Assembly (NCBI GenBank): GCA_944320255.1
Contig: CALUGU010000021.1
Span: 1 to 35,523 of the forward strand
Length of the DNA: 35,523 bases
DNA from: an uncultured Prevotella sp.
GTDB lineage: Bacteria; Bacteroidota; Bacteroidia; Bacteroidales; Bacteroidaceae
Direction: 5' to 3'
The translations under genes and the position numbers were made by a program. The notes beneath the pieces are model-generated. The model saw nothing but the letters and a program-made list of their open reading frames with translations, searched no databases and was not told where the DNA came from. This document shows positions 16,371 to 23,749 of this stretch, piece by piece. Within the stretch, counting starts at the first letter, position 1, and every line of letters begins with the position of its first letter.

Positions 16371-16447
16371 CCGGCCTCCCCGTCGGGGAGGGGACTTAAC
16401 GCCATTACGCCCTTGCCGCCACGGCTCCTCCCCGACGGGGAGGCCGG
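16371..16447. repeat. GC-rich 21-bp inverted repeat between rimP and nusA
   Basis: The 21-bp arms at 16371-16391 and 16427-16447 are exact reverse complements, and each arm is itself a hairpin (CCTCCCCgtcGGGGAGG). It belongs to a family of CCTCCCC-n-GGGGAGG elements that also appear in both susC-susD spacers and at 35075-35152. Confidence 0.85.
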
Positions 16448-16456
16448 GAGGGGCGT

Positions 16457-16924
16457 TTATTTGAAGCTGATCAGATACTTCGTATATTTCACCTCGTCCA
16501 TCGAGAACGTCTTGTCAACGTCCGTGAGCACCGGACGCTTTGCGCCCTCCTTCTTGACTTTCTCCTGCACGGTGACGGTGAACTCGCGCCCGTCAACGGC
16601 CTTGAGCGTGCCGCGGTGCTTCTTGCCGTCGGCGTCGAGCACCTCCACGTCCTTGCCTATGAAGTTCTCATACTGCTGCGGCACCTTGAACGGCTGGCCC
16701 AGTCCAGCGCTGCCCACCTCAAGCTCATAGTCTTCCTCGTCGCGGCTGAGGTTGTCCTCGATGTACTTGCTGAGCTGCACGCAGTCGTCGATCCACACGC
16801 CGTCGGCGTGGTCGATTTCCACGGTTATCTTGTCGTCATTGCTCACTTCCACGTCAACAAGGAAGTATTCCTTGTCCTTGAGCCACTCCTCAACCAAATT
16901 CCTTACTACGTTCTTGTCTATCAT
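16457..16924 (-). CDS. rimP: Ribosome maturation factor RimP
   Basis: Assists assembly of the 30S ribosomal subunit. The 155-residue protein begins MIDKNVVRNLVEEWLKDKEY and shows the family pattern: an N-terminal alpha/beta domain (FLVDVEVSNDDKITVEIDHA, DDCVQLSKYIEDNLSRD, YELEVGSAGLGQPFK) and a C-terminal SH3-like domain (GKDVEVLDADGKKHRGTLKA). The ATG at 16922-16924 is preferred over an upstream frame extension of 31 codons because the family starts here and the promoter lies at 16987-17018. It is the first gene of the rimP-nusA-infB operon. Confidence 0.94.
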   Translation of the reverse strand: MIDKNVVRNLVEEWLKDKEYFLVDVEVSNDDKITVEIDHADGVWIDDCVQLSKYIEDNLSRDEEDYELEVGSAGLGQPFKVPQQYENFIGKDVEVLDADGKKHRGTLKAVDGREFTVTVQEKVKKEGAKRPVLTDVDKTFSMDEVKYTKYLISFK

Positions 16925-16986
16925 AAAAGGGTAATTAAAATAAAAATGAGGAGCTTTCTCGAAGCCCCTCATTCCTCTGAACGCTG

Positions 16987-17018
16987 CAAAGGTAGTCATA
17001 AAATCGCAACGCCGCAAA
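16987..17018 (-). promoter_or_regulatory. Promoter of the rimP-nusA-infB operon
   Basis: Minus strand TTTG, 20 nt, TACCTTTG: a full match to the Bacteroidetes consensus. Leader about 60 nt. Confidence 0.65.
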
Positions 17019-17049
17019 CATTTTCCCGTTTTTTATAAAAAATGTAATA

Positions 17050-17158
17050 AAAAGGAGGGAAGGAGGAAGGAATAAAGGAGAGAAGGAGGGCTACACATTC
17101 CTGCTGTTCTCCTCTACTACTTACTCCTTTACTCCTTCTCTCCCTTACTCCTTAAAAT
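17050..17158. repeat. AGGAGGGA-type simple repeats facing a CTCCTTACT-type complement, between susD and the rimP promoter
   Basis: Purine-rich GGAGGGAAGGAGGAAGG-like sequence at 17054-17093 faces pyrimidine-rich CTCCTTTACTCC-like sequence at 17110-17157. Imperfect pairing could give a terminator at the end of the minus-strand susCD operon, about 7 nt past its stop. Confidence 0.6.
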
Positions 17159-17164
17159 AAGCAA

Positions 17165-18961
17165 TTAATAGCCAGGGTTCTGGTATTCAGCACCGTTGCT
17201 TATTGAGTTGATGAAGTCAAGCGGATACGGTTTCAGCACATATTCGGCCTTGAAGTACTGGGCCAGGTCGGGATGGGTCTCACTCAAGTAAGAGGCATCT
17301 TTCAGCAATCCCATGCGCTTCAAGTCGTAGTAACGGCTGTATTCGCCGCAAAGCTCACGGCCGCGCTCGTCGAGTACGTCACGCACTGTAGGCGTGCCGC
17401 TGAAAGCCTTCGCACCCGCACGCAGTTTCACCTTATTCAAGTATCCGGCAGCGTTGGCTCCTCCGTTGAGGTAAATGTCAAGCTCTGCGGCAATGAGGTA
17501 AACCTCGGCCATACGCATCATGAAGGTGGCGTTGAGGTTGGCGTTGCGGCGGTTTGACTCGCTCACTACGTAGAACTTCGCACTGTTATGCTTGTTGAGC
17601 GACGGGTAGAAGTAGCGGTAAAGGTTCTCCTTCCCGTTGAGCGTCATGCGCACATTCTTGTTCTGGTCGTCGTAAACATCCTTGTAGTCAACGAGCAGGT
17701 AAGGCAGCGAAGCCTTCTGGCTTACCAACTGGTCGTAGTCAGCGTCCTGCGGCACGGTTATCTTGATTGCCAAGTCGCCAACGGCGAGCTTCTTGCCTAC
17801 CACGCTTGCGTCCTTGTCATAGTTAACCTTGTCGTCGTCGCTCCAGGTGTAGTCCACGTTGGCGTTCCACTGGGTTGAGAACCACTGGTGGAAGCGCGGG
17901 TCGAGCGTGCCGTCGTCCTGAACATAGAGGCTCAGCAGATGCTGCGTAGGCATGAAGATGCCCTCGTAGCTGCCTTCCCACGTCGTGCGCGACGACTGGA
18001 TGTCAACCCTCGCGCCGAAACGGCTCAACGGGCAGAGGAACTTCTCGTTCAACTGGTTGGTCTTGTAGTTGCCGTTAGAACATCCGTGGCCGTCAGAACC
18101 TACATAGAAGCGGTGCTTCCACAGGGCTTCCTTGTTCTCCCAGTTGTTGGCGTCGGCGAACACGTCGGCAAGGTTCGGGTACATATAAGCGCCATACTCC
18201 CCACCGCCGCTCTCGCAGTCGGTTATGAGCTTTTGCGCAGCCTCAAGGCCCTTGGCCAGATATTCGTCAGTGCCATACTCCTTTGTTTGCAGGCATGCTT
18301 TCGCCAACATTCCGAGAGCCGCCTTTTTCGTCGGTTCGGTAGTCGTGGCGTCAGTGCCCTTCGAGAGCCATTGCACGGCAAACTCAAGATCCGGGATGAT
18401 GATTTGCGTATAAATAGTCATCGGGTCTGATTTTGACGGCGAATAGTTGGGGACGTCTGTCGGTTCGGTTATCAGCGTCGCGCCGCCGAACAGCTCAACG
18501 GCGTTAAAGTAGTAAACGGCGCGCATGAACCTTGCCTGGGCGACGTTGTAATTGCGCTCCTCCTCCGTCTCGAACGGGGCCTTGTCGGCAAGCGTTATTG
18601 CCTGGTTGCAGCTGCCTATTCCGTCGTAAATGTTGTCCCAAGTGTCTTTGGTAAAGGTCACGTTCGGCGAACCTCCGGCAAAGAACCAGAACCACTGGGT
18701 ATAGCTTGAGTTGATATTGGCGCGGTATGTCCACAGGTCTGTGTTGCCTTCAGTCAACTCCATATAGTTTTTCGAGCAATAGAACGCGCGCTCCATTCCG
18801 AAATAACAGTTGTTCACGATTGTCTTGTAAGACTCAACGGAACTCACAGCCAAGTCCTCCATCGTGAAACCTCCGGGGTTGTCCTCCTCCAAAGAGCAAG
18901 AGGCAAGCCCCAGCGTGCCTGCGAGCATCGCCGACACATATAATAATTTTCTTGTTTTCAT
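17165..18961 (-). CDS. SusD/RagB-family outer-membrane lipoprotein (pair 1)
   Basis: Surface lipoprotein that captures glycan fragments over its partner SusC channel. The 598-residue precursor has a lipobox (signal peptide ending GTLGLASC, lipidated C22). Family features follow: the TPR-like helical framework segments (ARFMRAVYYFNAVELFGGA, KKAALGMLAKACL), MRMAEVYLIAAELDIYLNGG and LDERGRELCGEYSRYYDLKR near the C-terminus. The end (PLDFINSISNG then a YQNPGY tail) is typical. Signal peptide nearly matches that of the second SusD (MKTSKLLYLSAVLAGTLGL), while the mature proteins differ greatly. It lies 182 nt behind susC pair 1. Substrate is not readable from sequence; pectin is inferred from neighbours. 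Confidence 0.93.
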   Translation of the reverse strand: MKTRKLLYVSAMLAGTLGLASCSLEEDNPGGFTMEDLAVSSVESYKTIVNNCYFGMERAFYCSKNYMELTEGNTDLWTYRANINSSYTQWFWFFAGGSPNVTFTKDTWDNIYDGIGSCNQAITLADKAPFETEEERNYNVAQARFMRAVYYFNAVELFGGATLITEPTDVPNYSPSKSDPMTIYTQIIIPDLEFAVQWLSKGTDATTTEPTKKAALGMLAKACLQTKEYGTDEYLAKGLEAAQKLITDCESGGGEYGAYMYPNLADVFADANNWENKEALWKHRFYVGSDGHGCSNGNYKTNQLNEKFLCPLSRFGARVDIQSSRTTWEGSYEGIFMPTQHLLSLYVQDDGTLDPRFHQWFSTQWNANVDYTWSDDDKVNYDKDASVVGKKLAVGDLAIKITVPQDADYDQLVSQKASLPYLLVDYKDVYDDQNKNVRMTLNGKENLYRYFYPSLNKHNSAKFYVVSESNRRNANLNATFMMRMAEVYLIAAELDIYLNGGANAAGYLNKVKLRAGAKAFSGTPTVRDVLDERGRELCGEYSRYYDLKRMGLLKDASYLSETHPDLAQYFKAEYVLKPYPLDFINSISNGAEYQNPGY

Positions 18962-19143
18962 ATCTTTTACGGTTTTAAAGCCCCACCCTGCCTCCCCTGA
19001 GGGAGGAGCCGTGACGGCCTTGGGTGTTGATGTCGCTTTAAGTGACTTTGCGGGGCTTTATGTTATGATTTGTTATACTTATCTTTTTGTCAGCCAAGCA
19101 AATCCTTTCCCTCCTGTCGGGAGGGGTTGGGACGGGCTTCTTT
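18962..19143 (-). other. Conserved structured susC-susD intercistronic spacer (copy 1)
   Basis: Nearly the same sequence as 26951-27135. In the 60-nt core (19021-19080 here, 27017-27076 there) only three bases differ by hand alignment. In transcript orientation it holds a CCCTCC/GGAGGG hairpin (19109-19125), a CCTCCC/GGGAGG hairpin (18991-19006), and an outer AAGCCC/GGGCTT stem joining its ends. The two copies' hairpin differences lie mainly in loops. Function unknown; an RNA control element or a recombination-maintained repeat are both possible. Confidence 0.7.
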
Positions 19144-22100
19144 TTAGAACGTTATGTTAACGCCGAAGACATACTGCTTGTAAGTCGGGAACGTGTCAGA
19201 GCCGCCCATTTCGGGGTCTGTGCCGTCAAGCTTGCTCTCCATGCAGAATATCCAGGGGTTGTAAGCCGTGAAGTACAGGCGGCACTTCTCTATGAGGGCG
19301 TGGCGCGTCCAGCTCTTCGGCAGTGTGTAGCCGAGGGTGATGTTCTTTATCTTTATGAACGAGCCGTCGTAGATGCGCAGCGCGGTTATGCCGTTCTCCT
19401 GGTCGTCTCCGGAACCGGGACGCGGATAGTAAGCTCCCTGGTTGTCCTCCGTCCAGTAGTCAACGCCTGAAATCTGGTTCTGCGTCACGCTCGACGTAGC
19501 CGTGTACTGTCCGAGCAGGTCGCTGTAAATGGTCTGCCCGAAGCGGCCCATCACATAGACAGTAAGGTCGAAGCCCTTGTAAGTAAAGGTGTTGTTCAAA
19601 CCGAGTATCCAGTTCGGGTTCTCGTGGCCGAGTATCCGGCGGTCGTCCTCGCCGTATGCGTGTACGCCGCCGTCGCCGTCCTTGTCGTTGGTCTCAACCT
19701 TCACCCATCCCGGCTTCACGCCGTAAGCGTCGAGTATCTCCTGCGGGGTGTCCGTGCCCCAAATGCCGGCGTACTTGTAATCGTAGATTGAGTTGATAGG
19801 CTGGCCGATGAAAAGGTTCTCCGATACGAGGTCGCCGTCGGGCAGGCTCTCAATCTTCTCCTTGCCCCACGTGCCCGTAAGGGTTGTCATCCAGGTGAAG
19901 TCCTTTGTCACGATGTTGCGGCTGTTGATGGTGAACTCGAAGCCTTGGTTGCTCGTCTTGGCGATGTTCTGCCATACGGTGAGCGCCCTGCCCCATCCTG
20001 TGTTACCGGTAGTGATGGGCAGCGTGCGCTTGAAGAGAAGGCCGCGCGTCACGGTTGTGAAGTAGTCCAACGAACCGTCGATGCGTCCGCCCAGCACGGT
20101 GAAGTCGAGACCGAAGTTCCAGTTGTAAGACTTCTCCCACCCCAGGTCTGCGCTTCCGAACGTTCCGTCATACTGTGCGAACGGTGCGATCTGTCCGTTT
20201 ATCGTAATACCGTTGTTGGCCCACTTCATGGCGTTGGTCTGCGTAGAGTAAGCGCCTACGCCTCCGGAGTTACCTGTGATACCGGCGCCTACGCGCAGCT
20301 TCAAGTTGTCGAGCCATGAGCGCGTGCTCTCCATGAACGGCTCGTCTGAAATGCGCCATGCGATAGCTCCCGCGGGGAACGAGTCCCACTTCTTTCCGGG
20401 CGAGAAGAACGACACGCCGTCCCAGCGGTTGGAGAACGTAAAGAGGTAACGTCCCTTGTAAGAGTAGTTGAAGCGGAGGGCGTAAGACATCTTCTGGGCT
20501 TTCTTGTAGGCCGACTCAACGTGCTGGCTCGTCGTCGAGGCAAGCCTCCAGAACGACCATGCGTTCAAGTCCTGCCCGCTACCTCCGGCCACATAGCTCT
20601 CGTCAGTGTCCACCTGCCATGAGGTGACGCCCGTCAGTCCGAAGTCATGGTCTTTAGCCACGGTGATGTTGTACGAGAGGATGTTTTCCCACGTGTACTG
20701 GTAATCGTCAGTGGTCTTTATCTCGGCGTGCGGCGTGCTGGCGTATGTCGGGCGCAAGGCGGTGCACTGGTCGCCCCAGAATATGCCCTGCCTTGCATGG
20801 CTGAGGTTGACGTTCATCTGCGAACGGAAGTTCAGGCCCTTAACCGGGGTAAGCTCAAGGTAGCCTATGGCGTTGACGTAAGTGCGCTTCGTCTCGTTGA
20901 CGTACTGGTCTTCGATGAAGTCGCCCATCGGAGTGTACTGGCCGTTGATGAACTCATAATTGAGCTTGCCCTCGTCGTTGCGCACCTGGCCGAGCGGCAT
21001 TGCCGTCAAGGCTTTCGTGAACGTGTGGTTCTCGCTGCGGTTGCGCTTGCTGTAGTCCACGTTCGCCGTGAGGCCTATCCTCGCCCACTTGAACAGTTCC
21101 TGGTCGAGGTTGAGGCGCATCGAGTACTTGTCGCGGCTGTCATTGTCGAGCATGCCTGTTTCACGGTTGTAGACAACCGAGGCGTACACCTTGGTCTTCT
21201 CCGTGCCGCCTGAAACAGAGAGCGAATATTTCTGCGTGGTGGCCGTGCCGCCCATGATTTGGTCGATCCAGTCGATCCACTCGCCGTTGTTGTAAGCGTC
21301 TATATAATATTGGTTGCCGCCTAACAAGGCCGAGGTGTTTTGCGGGTATGAGCCGTTCTTGTAAGCGTATGCCTCAGTCATGTAGTCGGTCCATTCCTGC
21401 CCCGTCATTCCGTGCTTGTATTCGGGCGAGCCGCTGAAGCCGTAATAGGCGTCGAAGTTGATGTTGACCTTGCCCGTCTGTCCGCGCTTGGTGGTTATGA
21501 TGACAACGCCGTTGGCGCCGGCCGAACCGTAGATGGCGGTTGACGACGCGTCCTTGAGCACGTCTATCGACTCGATGTCGTTGGGGTTGAGGTCAGAGTA
21601 GTTGCCGGGCAGTCCGTCGATGATGAACAGCGGCTTGTTGTCGCCGTAAATAGAGCGCGAGCCGCGCAGCAGGATGTTGACGTCCTCGCCGATCTCACCC
21701 GAAGTCTTGGTGATGTCCATGCCTGCGATCTTTCCCTGCAAGGCCTCCATCACGTTGCCCGTAGGCGCGATTACGATGTCCTCGTTCTTCATCGTGGCCA
21801 CGGCGCCCGTGAGGTCGCGCTTCTTCACCGTGCCGTAACCTATGACAACCACGTCGTCGAGGCTGGCCACGTCGGCCTCCATCGTGATGCTCATCGGCGC
21901 GGTGGTGGCGCTGACGGTGAGAGTCTTGTAGCCTACGTAGCTAAGTTCCAGCACGTCGCCGGCTTTGGCGGCCAGGCTGAAGTTGCCGTCGAAGTCGGTC
22001 ACGGCCGCGGCCTTGCCCGCCTTCAGCTTCACGGTGACGCCGATCATCGGCTCGCCGTTCTCGTCAACGACTTTTCCTCTCACTGTCTGGCCTTGCTGCA

Positions 22101-22239
22101 CGGCTTGCGTCGGCACAGCCTTGGCCGCGGCGTCCGCTGCGAACGAGCAGGCGGGGACGCACAACAGGGCCGACAGCCCTATGGCGACCGAGGCCCTGGT
22201 CAGGCTGCGGCCCGGATGATGTTTTTCGTTTCTTTCCAT
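19144..22239 (-). CDS. SusC/RagA-family TonB-dependent transporter (pair 1)
   Basis: Outer-membrane channel importing oligosaccharides with energy from TonB. The 1031-residue precursor has an unusually long signal region (charged MERNEKHHPG, hydrophobic core to about residue 34). A carboxypeptidase-regulatory-like domain follows (about 52-122), then the SusC signature VVIGYGTVKKRDLTGAV at 131-147, the plug (FIIDGLPG, LKDASSTAIYGSAGANGVV, ITTKRG) and the barrel ending YVFGVNITF with the terminal aromatic residue. The ATG at 22237-22239 is chosen because it aligns residue for residue with the other SusC; an upstream 36-codon extension runs into the leader element. By hand count 113 of the first 145 residues match the second SusC without gaps. 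No consensus promoter found. Confidence 0.95.
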   Translation of the reverse strand: MERNEKHHPGRSLTRASVAIGLSALLCVPACSFAADAAAKAVPTQAVQQGQTVRGKVVDENGEPMIGVTVKLKAGKAAAVTDFDGNFSLAAKAGDVLELSYVGYKTLTVSATTAPMSITMEADVASLDDVVVIGYGTVKKRDLTGAVATMKNEDIVIAPTGNVMEALQGKIAGMDITKTSGEIGEDVNILLRGSRSIYGDNKPLFIIDGLPGNYSDLNPNDIESIDVLKDASSTAIYGSAGANGVVIITTKRGQTGKVNINFDAYYGFSGSPEYKHGMTGQEWTDYMTEAYAYKNGSYPQNTSALLGGNQYYIDAYNNGEWIDWIDQIMGGTATTQKYSLSVSGGTEKTKVYASVVYNRETGMLDNDSRDKYSMRLNLDQELFKWARIGLTANVDYSKRNRSENHTFTKALTAMPLGQVRNDEGKLNYEFINGQYTPMGDFIEDQYVNETKRTYVNAIGYLELTPVKGLNFRSQMNVNLSHARQGIFWGDQCTALRPTYASTPHAEIKTTDDYQYTWENILSYNITVAKDHDFGLTGVTSWQVDTDESYVAGGSGQDLNAWSFWRLASTTSQHVESAYKKAQKMSYALRFNYSYKGRYLFTFSNRWDGVSFFSPGKKWDSFPAGAIAWRISDEPFMESTRSWLDNLKLRVGAGITGNSGGVGAYSTQTNAMKWANNGITINGQIAPFAQYDGTFGSADLGWEKSYNWNFGLDFTVLGGRIDGSLDYFTTVTRGLLFKRTLPITTGNTGWGRALTVWQNIAKTSNQGFEFTINSRNIVTKDFTWMTTLTGTWGKEKIESLPDGDLVSENLFIGQPINSIYDYKYAGIWGTDTPQEILDAYGVKPGWVKVETNDKDGDGGVHAYGEDDRRILGHENPNWILGLNNTFTYKGFDLTVYVMGRFGQTIYSDLLGQYTATSSVTQNQISGVDYWTEDNQGAYYPRPGSGDDQENGITALRIYDGSFIKIKNITLGYTLPKSWTRHALIEKCRLYFTAYNPWIFCMESKLDGTDPEMGGSDTFPTYKQYVFGVNITF

Positions 22240-22343
22240 GTTTTTTAATACTAAAGGTTTAACATTATGTTTTCTTGCATGCCATGTGTCTTGCCGGCGC
22301 ATGCCTTGCGGGGCAGACGCGCTCCGCGCCGTATGGGAAAGTG

Positions 22344-22373
22344 TCACTAAACGTGGGCTTTAGTTACACTTCG
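22344..22373 (-). promoter_or_regulatory. Shared 30-bp leader element, copy upstream of susC 1
   Basis: Exact reverse complement of 23681-23710. In the susC 1 transcript it contains the hairpin ACTAAA-gcccacg-TTTAGT, extended by GTGT/ACAC after one mismatch (22341-22369). It lies about 105 nt before the start codon. Both susC leaders also share AATGTTAAAC and a poly-A stretch just before the ATG. Candidate regulator site or RNA control element for both susCD operons. Confidence 0.65.
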
Positions 22374-22620
22374 CCCTGTAAGTTTTTTTGAAATGCGGAG
22401 CCGTAAATTAAAGCTCCGCTCCTCGTTGCCGCCTCCCGTCAGGGGCGCGCCGTGGTCAGGTTTTAGCCCTTGTTTTGGCGCATCTTGTTTCCGGGAACTT
22501 GCAATCGGAGGATGCGGGTATAATGAATTGCAATCCGATGCTTATAATATTAATAAGGTGTCGCTAAGCGGATTGCAAATCATAACTTTGTAAAATAAAT
22601 CAAACGCAAGCTGAACACAC

Positions 22621-22742
22621 CCCTTGCAGGGGTATGATTTATTATGCCCACACGCCACGGAGGAGCGTATAAATGTCTGAATATCGGCGTAATACGTTTC
22701 TTGCCAAACGTGCGGACATAATAAATCATATCCCTGCAAGGG
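22621..22742. repeat. 122-bp palindromic element (26-bp arms, one mismatch)
   Basis: Arms 22621-22646 and 22717-22742 are reverse complements with one mismatch; pairing continues inward for 8 more positions with two mismatches, to about 34 bp. Both arms start with CCCTTGCAGGG-type sequence. No transposase or target-site duplication is evident. It resembles a MITE or a REP-like element in form. Confidence 0.6.
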
Positions 22743-23065
22743 CGATATTCCTAATTTTGACACACCCTCAACGGGGCTGTTTTCATCCAAAAGAATTGCG
22801 GATGAGCCGCAGGAACTGACAAACGGCCACGCCGTTTGCCGTCTTTTACGTTGCGTTTTGCCACTTTTCGCAAGGCGAAAAACGGCAAGTTGCAACACGC
22901 TGTGCCACAGAGCGTTGCGCGGAAGGTGCGCCAAGGGCTGCTTCCCTGATTTTGGCACGCCACTGTAAGGCGCGCCGGGCGGCGACTTTTTGAGCAAAAA
23001 ACACGACTTTTTGACTATTGCCGATATTTCCTGCGGCAATAGTTCCTTACAAAATAAAAATCACT

Positions 23066-23073
23066 TATATTTG
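23066..23073 (+). promoter_or_regulatory. Putative -7 box (TATATTTG) of the candidate small RNA
   Basis: Exact TAnnTTTG match in AT-rich context, about 10 nt before the structured region. The -33 position reads TTCC and is a poor match. Confidence 0.4.
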
Positions 23074-23079
23074 CAAAAA

Positions 23080-23362
23080 GAAAATCCAACCACGGCTTCG
23101 CGCCGCGGTGACAGATAACGAAGATATAAGTCTGATAACATATCTTAAATGAAGGCGGGCCGCGCCGACCGTTGCCTGTGAAGGCAGGGCGCAATGATGA
23201 CACCGCCGACAGCCGTTAAAGGCTGTTGAACTACAAACCGTTCTATGGTAGGTTACGGCTGGTAGTGATACCGGTAAAAGTCTTTAGACGTAAGAAATGT
23301 AGACGTGTAACCATCAAATTTCTGTGAAAATGGTGTTTTTTGCTAAAAAAACACCATTTTTT
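23080..23362 (+). ncRNA. Candidate structured small RNA, about 280 nt
   Basis: Between a TATATTTG box and a strong terminator lies a stretch with successive stems: AAGATAT/ATATCTT (23121-23127 with 23140-23146); GGCGG/CCGCC (23154-23158 with 23203-23207) enclosing GCGCC/GGCGC (23162-23166 with 23188-23192) and TGCCT/AGGCA (23173-23177 with 23182-23186); then ACAGCC/GGCTGT (23209-23214 with 23221-23226). No matching tmRNA, RNase P, SRP or known riboswitch motif is seen. It might be a trans-acting regulator of the flanking susCD operons; that is inference. It could instead be a chance assembly of hairpins. Confidence 0.35.
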
Positions 23363-23366
23363 GATT
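23327..23366 (+). terminator. Strong intrinsic terminator upstream of the susC 2 promoter
   Basis: Perfect 15-bp stem (AAAATGGTGTTTTTT and complement), 4-nt loop, followed by a T run on the plus strand. It ends no annotated gene, which implies an upstream plus-strand transcript such as the candidate small RNA. Confidence 0.8.
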
Positions 23367-23393
23367 TAAATCACTACTTTTATTAGCATTAGT

Positions 23394-23424
23394 TTTGGCA
23401 ATATTAAAAATATCTTTATATTTG
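23394..23424 (+). promoter_or_regulatory. Promoter of the plus-strand susCD operon
   Basis: TTTG, 19 nt, TATATTTG: exact Bacteroidetes consensus. Transcription should start near 23430, leaving a leader of about 320 nt before susC 2. TGATTTAAATCA (palindrome, 23362-23373) lies 20 nt upstream of the -33 box. Confidence 0.7.
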
Positions 23425-23680
23425 CAAGGTAAGTGAGCCTTATCTCTAAAAGATATTAACTTTACAGAAAGCGAACATAATAACATATAATATAAGGTGT
23501 AAAAAACCTTCCCGCCGGGCGGCTGTGGCCGTCAAGCGGACTAAGCGGAAAGTCATTTCGATGCCTTAAACCGTCAAGCTACTAACCATTTTGAAACCTA
23601 AGAAATTACAATAACAGTGCCCGTGCGGCAGCCTCCGAAGGGCGTAATGCGCGCCCAGGAAAGAGTGCGTTTTTGCGCCT

Positions 23681-23710
23681 CGAAGTGTAACTAAAGCCCA
23701 CGTTTAGTGA
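23681..23710 (+). promoter_or_regulatory. Shared 30-bp leader element, copy upstream of susC 2
   Basis: Exact reverse complement of 22344-22373, 40 nt before the susC 2 start. The hairpin ACTAAA-gcccacg-TTTAGT is kept. The outer GTGT pairs here with ATAT by G-U wobbles (23685-23713), where the other copy has ACAC. Confidence 0.65.
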
Positions 23711-23749
23711 TATTAATGTAGCTAATGTTAAACATATAGGACAAAAAAC

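Larger units (their letters stand above)
22240..23749. other. 1.5-kb non-coding region between the divergent susC genes
   Basis: No convincing gene. Contents in order: leader of susC 1 with the 30-bp element (22344-22373), a GCGGAGC/GCTCCGC hairpin (about 22394-22418), a 122-bp inverted-repeat element (22621-22742), low-complexity hairpin-rich sequence (22840-22990), a candidate small RNA (23080-23362) with promoter-like box and terminator, the susC 2 promoter (23394-23424) and a 325-nt susC 2 leader with the second 30-bp element. Open frames here (22542-23039, 23015-23203, minus) run through palindromes and have no family resemblance, so I do not call them. Confidence 0.7.

Noticed and set aside
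22542..23039. Open frame of 165 codons on the minus strand between the susC genes
   Set aside because: It runs through the 122-bp palindrome and hairpin-rich sequence, has no recognisable domain, no start context and a composition unlike its neighbours.
23015..23203. Open frame of 62 codons on the minus strand
   Set aside because: Overlaps the stems of the candidate small RNA on the opposite strand and shows no protein-like pattern.
23080..23330. tmRNA, RNase P RNA, SRP RNA or a metabolite riboswitch in the structured region
   Set aside because: None of the sequence signatures of these RNAs that I know is present, and the region is followed by its own terminator and a separate promoter before susC.
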